The translations under genes and the position numbers were made by a program. Shown piece after piece: positions 25,712 through 32,698 of a stretch of DNA of 64,000 nt (positions within the stretch are counted from its first letter, which is position 1; each line of letters begins with the position of its first letter). The notes below the pieces were generated by a model. That model was not told the origin of the DNA and did no database searches. It saw nothing but the letters and a program-made list of their open reading frames with translations. The stretch is from NCBI GenBank assembly GCA_016219965.1, contig JACRJM010000003.1, positions 186,001 to 250,000 on the forward strand. Reading direction: 5' to 3'. This stretch comes from Candidatus Schekmanbacteria bacterium (GTDB lineage: Bacteria; Schekmanbacteria; GWA2-38-11; J061).

Positions 25712-26326
25712 ATGACTTACACTGAAGTCCCGCATTATACTTATAATGATATAAAGAAAAGAGCATATGAATTTTTAGCCACATACCACCCGTCTTTAGA
25801 AATTCCTGTCCCCATCGAAGAAATATTGGAATTCCAGTTTAACATCAACATTATCCCATTACCGGGTCTTCACGAAGGCTATGACATAGATGGATTCATA
25901 TCAAGTGATTTAACTACTATAAATATTGATGAATTTGTCTATCAATCTCGTCTAAGGAGATACAGGTTTACTTTAGCTCATGAAGCAGGTCATATCATTC
26001 TCCATAAGAAGTTTTTTAAAGAAAATGTTTTTTCTTCAGTCAGAGAATGGAAAAAATTCACTCAGTCGATTGAGGACCGCGACTATTCTTTCTTGGAATG
26101 GCATGCAAATACATTTGCCGGTTTAGTATTGGTATTTCCTTCAATATTATCAAAGCTGTTTTACGAATCAGTGGAGACAGCGAAAAATGCCGGGTTTTCC
26201 TTTAAGAATTCTTTGGATATAATCCAAGATTACATTGCGAGCGATCTGGCGAAAAAATTTTCTGTTTCATCAGAAGTCATAAGAAGACGCTTAGAGAAAG
26301 ATAATTTGCTGGTAAAGTTAAAATAG
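25712..26326 (+). CDS. ImmA/IrrE-family metallopeptidase
   Basis: A 204-residue COG2856 protein with zinc motif H90-E91-A-G-H94 (TLAHEAGHIILH) after the usual IPVPIEEILE and DGFISSD segments; the last zinc ligand is probably in FLEWHANTFAG. It is expected to cleave the adjacent XRE regulator on damage or mobile-element signals, and XRE/ImmA pairs also act as toxin-antitoxin-like modules. The gene is intact and coupled to the regulator by a three-base gap. Confidence 0.88.
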   Translation: MTYTEVPHYTYNDIKKRAYEFLATYHPSLEIPVPIEEILEFQFNINIIPLPGLHEGYDIDGFISSDLTTINIDEFVYQSRLRRYRFTLAHEAGHIILHKKFFKENVFSSVREWKKFTQSIEDRDYSFLEWHANTFAGLVLVFPSILSKLFYESVETAKNAGFSFKNSLDIIQDYIASDLAKKFSVSSEVIRRRLEKDNLLVKLK

Positions 26327-26336
26327 TAAGTAATAA

Positions 26337-26624
26337 CGACTGGCTTTTGCAGCCTTTGACAATTATAAAATTGAACTTTATAATTTCCATCTGTATATTC
26401 CAACACTTCTTTCTGCAACTCTTAAGAAATCTTTAAAACAGTTTCCTGCCGTCTTCGTCGGGGGGCTGCGGCAGGCTGGTAAAACGACTTTCCTCCTTTA
26501 TGAGCTTCACGGCAAGGCTCATTATGTCAGCTTCGACACTCCGCCACCATGCAGAGCGGAGAAAAACAGGGATACTTGTATGTATTATTTGCAAAAAGTT
26601 GCGAAAAGTGTTAGTTTTTGCTAA
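26337..26624 (+). pseudogene. Remnant of an AAA_14/DUF4143-type ATPase gene
   Basis: This stretch has no start codon of its own but reads PTLLSATLKKSLKQF, then AVFVGGLRQAGKTTFLLY and HYVSFDTP, the N-terminal Walker A region of the large ATPase family often found near DUF4143. The frame is open from 26337 and stops at 26622 after an unrelated tail. Only about 50 of the usual 400 residues remain. It fills most of the gap before the AbiE genes. Confidence 0.6.
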
Positions 26625-26625
26625 C
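26589..26625. promoter_or_regulatory. Likely AbiEi operator repeats
   Basis: TTGCAAAAAGT (26589-26599) and TTGCGAAAAGT (26599-26609) are direct repeats, followed by the inverted repeat GTTAG-TTTTTG-CTAAC (26610-26625). They end 22 bases before the AbiEi start. AbiEi proteins are known to repress their own operon through repeats in this position. Confidence 0.45.
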
Positions 26626-26647
26626 AATCCATACAAATGGAGCAATT

Positions 26648-27427
26648 ATGCTTGCCGATTTCATTCTTAAACTATCAGCAAATGGGCGCTCTTCTTTTAG
26701 TTTCGATGATGTTAAGAAGCTGAAAAGCTCAACCCCAATGGCAATCAAAGCTGGGCTCCACCGTTTACAGAAAAAGGGGGAGATTGCAATGCCCTACCGG
26801 GGGTTTTATGTCATTGTTTCCCCGGAATACCGTTCGGCAGGCTGCATACCTCCCGAACAGTTCATACCTGATCTGATGGAGTATCTGGGTGAGGTTTATT
26901 ACACCGGTCTTCTGAGCGCTGGTGAGTATCATGGGGCTGCACATCACCGTCCCCAGGTTTTCCAGGTTATGGTTGCAAAACGTCGAAGGCCAATAAAATG
27001 CGGCAAGATGCGGGTGGAATTCATCTTCCGGAAGAATGCAGCAAAGATCCCAACTCAGCAAAGAAATACTCGTGCAGGAATATTGAAAATAGCAACTCCT
27101 GAAGCAACTGCTCTTGATTTAATCGGCTATGTCAGGCATTGTGCCGGACTTGATAATGTGGCAACTGTTCTAACTGAACTTGCGGAAAAGATAGATGCTG
27201 ATCACTTATTGAAAGTTGCTAAACTTTCACCAATTGCCTGGGTACAAAGGCTTGGTTATCTGCTTGATCTTATTGGAGAACAGAAAAAAGCTGAAGTGCT
27301 TGCACGCTACATCAAAACTAAACAACCAGTTCGTTCCCCTTTGATGCCAAACCTTAGTATAAAAGGGGCAAAATTGGATAGTAGGTGGAAGATATTTGTA
27401 AATGCTCAAGTGGAGTCTGAAGTTTGA
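26648..27427 (+). CDS. abiEi: AbiEi-family antitoxin/repressor
   Basis: A 259-residue type IV antitoxin. The N-terminal winged-helix domain (about 1-75) contains RSSFSFDDVKKLKSSTPMAIKAGL-like helix-turn-helix spacing; the rest is the AbiEi_3/AbiEi C-terminal domain with YYTGLLSAGEYHGAAHHRPQ and ATPEATALDLIGY. I chose ATG 26648, which has GGAG upstream, over TTG 26618 in the operator. It overlaps the toxin gene at TTGA. It should counter AbiEii and repress the operon. Confidence 0.88.
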   Translation: MLADFILKLSANGRSSFSFDDVKKLKSSTPMAIKAGLHRLQKKGEIAMPYRGFYVIVSPEYRSAGCIPPEQFIPDLMEYLGEVYYTGLLSAGEYHGAAHHRPQVFQVMVAKRRRPIKCGKMRVEFIFRKNAAKIPTQQRNTRAGILKIATPEATALDLIGYVRHCAGLDNVATVLTELAEKIDADHLLKVAKLSPIAWVQRLGYLLDLIGEQKKAEVLARYIKTKQPVRSPLMPNLSIKGAKLDSRWKIFVNAQVESEV

Positions 27428-28257
27428 TTTCTCTTGCCTATATTAAAGAATGGAAGGCGTACGCCCCGTGGCCGCAGAGCTATCAGGTTGAACAGGACCT
27501 GATAATCAGCAGGGCGCTGGTGGAGATATTCAGCCATCCGATAGTGGCAAAAAACCTTGCCTTTCGGGGAGGAACAGCTCTTTATAAGTTGTATTTAAAA
27601 CCTGCCAGATATTCTGAAGACATTGATCTAGTACAGGTCAATCGCGGCGCTATCGGGGGAGTCATTGATGCCTTGCAGGAAAATCTCAACCATTGGCTTG
27701 GCGTGCCAAAACGCAATTTCTCTGAAGGCAGAGTAACACTGATATATAAAGTGCAATCTGAAGAAGGACCACTGCTAAAGCTTAAGGTTGAAATCAATTC
27801 ACGGGAGCATTTTACGGTTCTGGGTTTTGAAAAACGAAAATTTGCTGTCAATTCAAAATGGTTTACAGGGAGCGCTGATATCCTGACCTATCAGCTTGAA
27901 GAACTTTTAGGTACAAAGCTTCGCGGTCTTTATCAACGTAAAAAAGGGCGCGACCTTTTTGACCTTTGGACAGCTCTAACAAATACAAATGCAAAACCGG
28001 AAAAAGTGATTGAATGTTTTCTGAACTACATGGAGCATGAAGGTAACAAGGTGACACGTGCGGAATTTGAAAAGAATCTTTACGAGAAGCTCTATGACGC
28101 TCGCTTCATCGAAGATATAAGTCCGTTGCTTTACGCTGAAGGTGAATGGGATTTACATAAAGCAGGCGAGGTTGTTATGAATCAGTTGGTCACTCTTATT
28201 CCCGGAGAGCCGTGGAAGCGGGAAAAAACAAGAAAAGAACAAAGAATTAAAAAATAA
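27424..28257 (+). CDS. abiEii: AbiEii-family nucleotidyltransferase toxin
   Basis: A 277-residue toxin of the DUF1814 family. Catalytic signatures are G49-G50 in FRGGTALYK and D66, D68 in SEDIDL; KVEINSRE and the YQLEELLGTKLRGLYQRKKGRDLFDL region match the family. Such enzymes add nucleotides to tRNA or other targets and stop growth during phage infection. Start is TTG overlapping the AbiEi stop. Catalytic residues look intact, so the pair is probably active. Confidence 0.9.
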   Translation: MISLAYIKEWKAYAPWPQSYQVEQDLIISRALVEIFSHPIVAKNLAFRGGTALYKLYLKPARYSEDIDLVQVNRGAIGGVIDALQENLNHWLGVPKRNFSEGRVTLIYKVQSEEGPLLKLKVEINSREHFTVLGFEKRKFAVNSKWFTGSADILTYQLEELLGTKLRGLYQRKKGRDLFDLWTALTNTNAKPEKVIECFLNYMEHEGNKVTRAEFEKNLYEKLYDARFIEDISPLLYAEGEWDLHKAGEVVMNQLVTLIPGEPWKREKTRKEQRIKK

Positions 28258-28296
28258 TAAATATGTATTATTTTCCTTAAGTCTTCTTTTGAAATT

Positions 28297-28455
28297 TCAA
28301 CAAACCTCAAGGCAAAGCTGAATTGCTTCTTTGGTTCTTTTCATAAGGGTATCAAGTGACTTTGCCTGAGTGTGACAGCCCTTAAGCTCGGGGACTTCTG
28401 CAATAAAGTATCCCCCTTCATCCTGCTCAATTATTACGGTAAACTTTTTATCCAT
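28297..28455 (-). CDS. Orphan HicB-like antitoxin, copy 2
   Basis: A 52-residue HicB-like frame with FTVIIEQDEGGYFIAE and VPELKGCHTQAKSL, differing from copy 1 (25040-25195) at only a few residues. The ATG is followed by a lysine-rich start. No HicA partner is adjacent. The TumE-like gene lies 31 bases upstream on the same strand, so all three minus-strand genes may be one transcript. The repeat suggests a duplication that brackets the XRE and AbiE modules. Confidence 0.65.
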   Translation of the reverse strand: MDKKFTVIIEQDEGGYFIAEVPELKGCHTQAKSLDTLMKRTKEAIQLCLEVC

Positions 28456-28486
28456 TTTGAAATTTAGACAAAACCGTCAAAGATTT

Positions 28487-28777
28487 TTATCTTTCTATAT
28501 TCCAGATTACATTTAGACTTATTTCATCAAGAGCTTTGATTAAATTCATTTTCGGAGAATTCAGGACTTCCTTGTTTGTATGAAGATGGTAGGGAAAAGA
28601 TTTAATTTCCGGATGATGAGGCGCTGAATCCCATCTGCAAATCAGTTTCATATTTTTATCCATATAATGGAACCGGTAATCTATTTCTTTGATACCCATT
28701 ATTTCTCTAAAATCAAAAACTGAACCATCTATAAAAGTGATTTTCCCCTTAATTATCCCCATTTCCTCAGATATCAT
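28487..28777 (-). CDS. tumE: TumE-like toxin (DUF6516)
   Basis: The 96 residues from this ATG match the core of DUF6516/TumE toxins: GKITFIDGSVFDFREI, YRFHYMDKN, CRWDSAPHHPEIKSFPYHLH. The frame is open and looks homologous further upstream (FKKLERKIKLCEWLIKSKDINYD), so the true protein is probably about 124 residues starting at CTG 28861, which overlaps the antitoxin stop as CTGA. No ATG, GTG or TTG exists in that extension. The APHHPE block is the family hallmark. Partner is the antitoxin gene at 28858-29130. Confidence 0.78.
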   Translation of the reverse strand: MISEEMGIIKGKITFIDGSVFDFREIMGIKEIDYRFHYMDKNMKLICRWDSAPHHPEIKSFPYHLHTNKEVLNSPKMNLIKALDEISLNVIWNIER

Positions 28778-28857
28778 GTCATAGTTGATATCTTTAGATT
28801 TAATCAGCCATTCACATAACTTAATTTTTCTTTCGAGTTTCTTGAAATATACTCTGA

Positions 28858-29130
28858 TCAGAAAGCAATCTCCTTGATATTGGAAATCTTCTGTTTGGAA
28901 TGATTGACAGCTTTATAGGCGAAAAGCCAGTCAAACCATTCTTCATCATCTCCAAGTTTTCCTTCTTTAAACTTTTTAATGAATTCTTCTGAAGATAGTT
29001 TGTGTTTCTTTTCAAATGCCCTGAGCTGGCTTTGATATTTTTGAACACTCAATTTTAATATATTCTTTTCAATTTCTAAGCCTGCTTTTACTAAGTCGAG
29101 AGATTCTTTTTTTAAAGCTAATTTTCCCAT
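28858..29130 (-). CDS. tumA: TumA-like antitoxin
   Basis: A 90-residue helical, charged protein upstream of the TumE-like gene, in the usual antitoxin-first order. The middle reads KKHKLSSEEFIKKFKEGKLGDDEEWFDWLFAYKAV, as in antitoxins paired with DUF6516. AAGGA lies before the ATG. Identification relies on partner and on this acidic WFDW region. It carries no obvious DNA-binding domain. Confidence 0.75.
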   Translation of the reverse strand: MGKLALKKESLDLVKAGLEIEKNILKLSVQKYQSQLRAFEKKHKLSSEEFIKKFKEGKLGDDEEWFDWLFAYKAVNHSKQKISNIKEIAF

Positions 29131-29167
29131 AATATTAATTCCTTTTTTCTAATGCATAGATTTGTTT

Positions 29168-29197
29168 TTATTTTCCTATACTAAGCAGAATTGTCAA
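29168..29197 (-). promoter_or_regulatory. Likely promoter of the tumA-tumE unit
   Basis: On the minus strand TTGACA (29197-29192) is followed at about 18 bases by an A/T-rich -10-like AAATAA. The -10 match is weak, and the support is mainly the exact -35 and the position 62 bases before the antitoxin start. Confidence 0.4.
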
Positions 29198-29242
29198 TTT
29201 AAGAATAACAAATAAGGAAGTAAGCTTGCAAGTAATAATGCG

Positions 29243-29300
29243 GTTGTCCCTTCACGCCGGTGACATAGCCGAGTTTGCGGAATTTGCCGCTGAGCTGCTG
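29243..29300 (-). pseudogene. 3'-end remnant of a methyltransferase gene (copy A)
   Basis: Read on the minus strand this gives QLSGKFRKLGYVTGVKG, almost the same as the C-terminus of the methyltransferase ending at 38173 (KLSGKFRNLGYVTGVK). DNA identity with 38169-38220 is high. The stop codon is changed to GGA, and nothing of the upstream gene remains. It lies just before the pRiA4b ORF-3 gene. Confidence 0.6.
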
Positions 29301-29412
29301 TTGTTATAAGAGTTATGCAGCTTTAAGCTATCTAATCTGGATTGACATCGTTAATAGTTACTGTATTCTATCTTTAAGAGACACCTTAATCTATTGGGAT
29401 GATTATAACATT

Positions 29413-29982
29413 ATGAAAGGCATGCAATTTAAGATTACGCTTCTGGACATTGAGCCGCCTATTTGGAGGAGGATAATAGTACCTGAAAATTATTCATTCT
29501 GGGATTTGCATGTTGCGATTCAGGACGCATTTGGTTGGTTTGATTCCCACCTTCACTCTTTTGAAATTAACGAAAACGACGACTTTTATATTGGCATTCC
29601 CGACCCGGAAGAAATGGATTATAAAGAAGTGAAAGCCGGCTGGGAGACTAAGCTCAAAGAATATATCAAAGAGATTGGTCAAAAGGTTCTTTACACTTAT
29701 GATTTCGGTGACGGATGGGAGCATGAAATTGAATTTGAAGAAATCATTGATAGAGAAACAAAAAAACCCAAATGTACTGATGGTGCGCGAGCATGTCCTC
29801 CTGAAGATTGCGGCGGCACTCCGGGATACGAAGAGTTCTGCGAGATTATGAAAAGAAAAAAGGGTAAAGAATATAAGGAAATGAAGACATGGTACGGTAA
29901 AGATTATGACCCTGATGAATTCGATGCTTCCAAAGTTAAATTTGATAATCCTAAAACAAGACTTAAGATGGTGTACTATTGA
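29413..29982 (+). CDS. pRiA4b ORF-3-like protein
   Basis: A 189-residue protein of the plasmid pRiA4b ORF-3 family: FKITLLDIEPPIWRRIIVPE at the start, FWDLHVAIQDAFGWFDSHLHSF, YTYDFGDGWEHEIEFE, and the Cys-containing CPPEDCGGTPGYEEF. The family is common on plasmids and in transposon regions and has no established reaction. I start it at ATG 29413; an upstream ATG at 29275 would add unrelated residues from the remnant before it. It is a single gene in the island. Confidence 0.85.
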   Translation: MKGMQFKITLLDIEPPIWRRIIVPENYSFWDLHVAIQDAFGWFDSHLHSFEINENDDFYIGIPDPEEMDYKEVKAGWETKLKEYIKEIGQKVLYTYDFGDGWEHEIEFEEIIDRETKKPKCTDGARACPPEDCGGTPGYEEFCEIMKRKKGKEYKEMKTWYGKDYDPDEFDASKVKFDNPKTRLKMVYY

Positions 29983-30106
29983 CCTGAATAAATTATAAAA
30001 CGCATGCTGATAGTAATATTTTATTAACATATTGCGTTAAAAAAATCCGAGCCATGAAAAAGAAATTGGTAGTTTGCAATAATAATATTTTTCAAGGAGG
30101 TGTTAA

Positions 30107-30391
30107 ATGACCAAAAAACGACAACTAACAATGTTAAATCATATATCAATTGATTCCAAAGTTTGCCATGGTCAAGCATGTATTAAAGGAACGCGTATCC
30201 CCGTACATCAAATTCTGCACATGCTGGCAAATGGATACACTGTTGATGAGCTTCTTGAGGAATACCCAACAATTACACGTAAAGACATTTTTGCTTGTAT
30301 TGAGTATGCTGCAGAACTGACTGAAGAGCAGATTATCCCCGATGAAATAGTGGCACGAGGATATTTGCAGATGAAAATATCCCTGCGTTAA
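30107..30391 (+). CDS. DUF433-family antitoxin
   Basis: A 94-residue protein with SIDSKVCHGQACIKGTRIPVHQIL and YPTITRKDIFACIEYAAEL, the DUF433 helix-turn-helix pattern. An excellent AAGGAGGTG lies before the ATG. DUF433 proteins pair with PIN-like DUF5615 toxins; the expected toxin follows immediately but is truncated, so the antitoxin is probably an orphan. Confidence 0.88.
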   Translation: MTKKRQLTMLNHISIDSKVCHGQACIKGTRIPVHQILHMLANGYTVDELLEEYPTITRKDIFACIEYAAELTEEQIIPDEIVARGYLQMKISLR

Positions 30392-30513
30392 CTGTAAAAG
30401 AGCTGCGCAGTGCCAGTCATGATGTTATGGATATTCGCGGCACAGAAAATCAAGGAATGACAGATGACGAGATATGGAAAATTCTACAAAAAGAAAAAAT
30501 AATGACGTCTTAA
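30361..30513 (+). pseudogene. Truncated DUF5615 PIN-like toxin
   Basis: In the +1 frame relative to the end of the DUF433 gene reads IFADENIPALTVKELRSASH then DVMDIRGTENQGMTDDEIWKIL, the N-terminal part of DUF5615 toxins including the first active-site acids. It stops after about 50 residues instead of about 110, just at the point where a methyltransferase tail fragment begins. There is no conventional start codon. Confidence 0.65.
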
Positions 30514-30516
30514 GCT

Positions 30517-30540
30517 GTGTCACTTCACGCCTGTAACGTA
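30517..30540 (-). repeat. 3'-end remnant of a methyltransferase gene (copy B)
   Basis: On the minus strand these 24 bases encode YVTGVK and a TGA stop, identical to the C-terminus of the methyltransferase that ends at 38173. It marks the break where the DUF5615 toxin is cut off. Short, so homology is suggestive only. Confidence 0.45.
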
Positions 30541-30587
30541 TTTATCCCTCCCGTTTCCTCTAAATAATTTTTTGCATGTTTTTTGCA

Positions 30588-30631
30588 TTGACAAGGATAT
30601 TGTTTTATTTGTATCAAAAATCCCCTTGTCA
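30588..30631 (+). promoter_or_regulatory. Promoter and inverted-repeat operator before the mvhD-metVF operon
   Basis: TTGACA at 30588-30593 and TATCAA at 30612-30617 are 18 bases apart. An exact 8-bp inverted repeat, TGACAAGG (30589-30596) and CCTTGTCA (30624-30631), brackets the -10 region. The mvhD start is at 30701, after a 70-base leader. Control by a dimeric regulator is likely, but no candidate is adjacent. Confidence 0.55.
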
Positions 30632-30700
30632 TATTTTTTTTGTATTAGTAATAGTTATGGTAATCAGGGATGTACGGTTAACAGTAAAACAGGGAATTAC

Positions 30701-31051
30701 GTGAAACAAATAATTTTATACAGATGCCAGAATTGCGGCGGTGTGGAAAAAAAGATAGATCTTCCTTATGTACGCGAATTCGTGTTGAGCTGCTCGGGTC
30801 AGCTTGAAGCGATTCATATATTGCGGGCTTTTGAAGATGGAGAGCAGGGCGTTTGTATTGGTATCTGCGATACTACCCGATGCAAAACCCTCGAAGGAAG
30901 CGCGCGGGCATTGCGGAGAATAAAGCTTGCCGAGCATTTGCTTATGGAAGCTGGTATCGATAAAAAAAGGCTTATGACAATCCGGTATGAACCGGGCAGA
31001 GATATTAAAAAGGAATTATCTGATTTCCATGCACTTTTACAGGGAGCATGA
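30701..31051 (+). CDS. MvhD/hydrogenase-delta-type iron-sulfur protein
   Basis: A 116-residue protein of the MvhD/FlpD family, small 2Fe-2S proteins that pass electrons from a hydrogenase or dehydrogenase to heterodisulfide reductase. Family blocks: CQNCGG, SCSGQLEAIHILRAFEDG, GVCIGICDTTRCK and the RRIKLAEHLLMEAGIDKKRL helix. The cysteines are kept. I chose GTG 30701 (AGGGA upstream) over ATG 30572, whose extra residues come from the promoter region. It is first in the operon with metV and metF, as in MetVF-Hdr-MvhD complexes of acetogens. Confidence 0.85.
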   Translation: MKQIILYRCQNCGGVEKKIDLPYVREFVLSCSGQLEAIHILRAFEDGEQGVCIGICDTTRCKTLEGSARALRRIKLAEHLLMEAGIDKKRLMTIRYEPGRDIKKELSDFHALLQGA

Positions 31052-31094
31052 TCAGGTAACCGGTCATATTAACTTATAAAAAGGAAACTCTAAC

Positions 31095-31760
31095 ATGATA
31101 GTCGCACAAAGAAAGCCATTACAGGAAATCATCGAAAAACTGGAAAAACACAAAAAAGTCCTGATTGCCGGCTGTGCCACCTGCGTTGCTGAATGCCGTT
31201 CCGGCGGGCAAAAAGAAGTTGAACTGCTGGCAAGCCAGTTGCGGATCGCATTTGCTGATAAAAAGATTTCCATCAAAATTTCAGAATGCTGCATAGAAAG
31301 GCAATGCGAGCCGGAAATGATCGAAGAACACGCTCAAAAAGTATTGGAGCAGGATGTGGTGCTTTCTATAGCATGCGGTGTGGGAGTGCAGGAAATGTCC
31401 CTGCGGTTTGCGGACATCACCATACTTCCCGGATTGAACACCACATTTATGGGCACGCATGCCAAGCAAAACTCCTGGGAAGAGCGCTGCGGCGGTTGTG
31501 GTAACTGCATCCTCGATTTAACCATGGGTATTTGCCCGATAGCCCGCTGCAGCAAAAGCCTTCTCAATGGACCCTGCGGCGGCACCCATGACGGAAAATG
31601 CGAAATATCAGAAGATACACCCTGTGCGTGGGCATTGATTGTAGAACGGCACAAGGAAAAGGGAAAACTGGAGCAGATGGAAAGCATAATCCCACCTAAA
31701 GACTGGTCAACGTCCAGAGACGGAGGACCAAGGGTGCTTGCGAGGGAGGAATTAGAATAA
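31095..31760 (+). CDS. metV: MetV: zinc/Fe-S partner of methylenetetrahydrofolate reductase
   Basis: A 221-residue MTHFR_C protein, the small subunit that couples MetF to other electron carriers. Cysteine motifs: AGCATCVAEC near the start, ECCIERQCEP, and the C-terminal block CGGCGNCILDLTMGICPIARC followed by LLNGPCGG. Its stop overlaps the metF start by one base. In acetogens this subunit is found with MetF and Hdr/MvhD parts in an electron-bifurcating or membrane-linked reductase; the genetic context here matches that. Confidence 0.92.
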   Translation: MIVAQRKPLQEIIEKLEKHKKVLIAGCATCVAECRSGGQKEVELLASQLRIAFADKKISIKISECCIERQCEPEMIEEHAQKVLEQDVVLSIACGVGVQEMSLRFADITILPGLNTTFMGTHAKQNSWEERCGGCGNCILDLTMGICPIARCSKSLLNGPCGGTHDGKCEISEDTPCAWALIVERHKEKGKLEQMESIIPPKDWSTSRDGGPRVLAREELE

Positions 31761-32698
31761 TGAAATCAGGCAGCAGGCTGGAGAAAATACTGGAGCAGGG
31801 CAATTTTGCAGTCACCGCAGAATTGGGGCCGCCCATGAGCGCAGATGCAGAGGTTATTGCAAAAAAAGCGGCAATCCTCAATGGAACGGCAGATGCTTTT
31901 AATGTAACAGACAACCAGACAGCGGTTGTACGCATGTCATCGATAGCAGCCTCGGCAATCTGCGTAAAAGAGGGTATTGAACCTATCATGCAGATGGTTT
32001 GCAGGGACAGGAACCGGATTGCCATGCAGAGCGACATACTCGGGGCCGTGGCACTTGGAATCCGTAATTGCCTTTGTCTTTCGGGCGACCACCAGTCTTT
32101 TGGAAGAGCCGGAAAGCTTCTTGGACATCCCGGAGCTAAAAACGTGTACGATGTTGATTCCATCAACCTGATAAGCATCCTGCGTACCATGCGGGACGAA
32201 CATAAACAGCAGGGAGGCGACCCGATTAAAAGCGATGTGCCGCTCTTTATAGGAGCAGCGTGGACACCTCTGGGAGATCCTGTTGATTTTAGGGTAATCC
32301 GTCTTGGAAAGAAGATACAGGCAGGCGCAGATTTTGTGCAGACGCAGGGAATTTATGATGTTGAACGCTTTAGCGATGCAATGAAAAAAGCCAGGGAAAA
32401 AGGGTTTCATGAAAAGACCGCTATCCTTGCTGGTATCATAGTTCCTAAAAGCGCGGGTATGTTGAATTACATGAACACAAGTGTCGCCGGTGTTTCGGTG
32501 CCGGAAAAGATGATCCAGCGTATGAGCCAGGCTGAAAACCCAAAAGAGGAAGGCATAAAAATCACCATTGAATTGATAAATGAAATCCGCAAAATTGAGG
32601 GTGTGCGGGGCGTGCACATTCAGCCGATCGAATGGGAAACGGCCATGCAGGAAATTTCCGGCAAGGCGAACCTGCTTCCCCGCCCGGAGACAGCCTGA
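31760..32698 (+). CDS. metF: Methylenetetrahydrofolate reductase
   Basis: A 312-residue FAD-dependent TIM-barrel enzyme that reduces methylene-H4folate to methyl-H4folate (or the reverse). Visible features: TAELGPPMSADAE, FNVTDNQTAVVRMSS, the IMQMVCRDRNR segment, LCLSGDHQS, FVQTQGIYDVERF and GVRGVHIQPI near the end. It overlaps metV and the following glutamate synthase-like gene by one base each (TAATG and TGATG), so the operon is translationally coupled. Source of electrons is probably MvhD/MetV rather than NADPH. Confidence 0.94.
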   Translation: MKSGSRLEKILEQGNFAVTAELGPPMSADAEVIAKKAAILNGTADAFNVTDNQTAVVRMSSIAASAICVKEGIEPIMQMVCRDRNRIAMQSDILGAVALGIRNCLCLSGDHQSFGRAGKLLGHPGAKNVYDVDSINLISILRTMRDEHKQQGGDPIKSDVPLFIGAAWTPLGDPVDFRVIRLGKKIQAGADFVQTQGIYDVERFSDAMKKAREKGFHEKTAILAGIIVPKSAGMLNYMNTSVAGVSVPEKMIQRMSQAENPKEEGIKITIELINEIRKIEGVRGVHIQPIEWETAMQEISGKANLLPRPETA

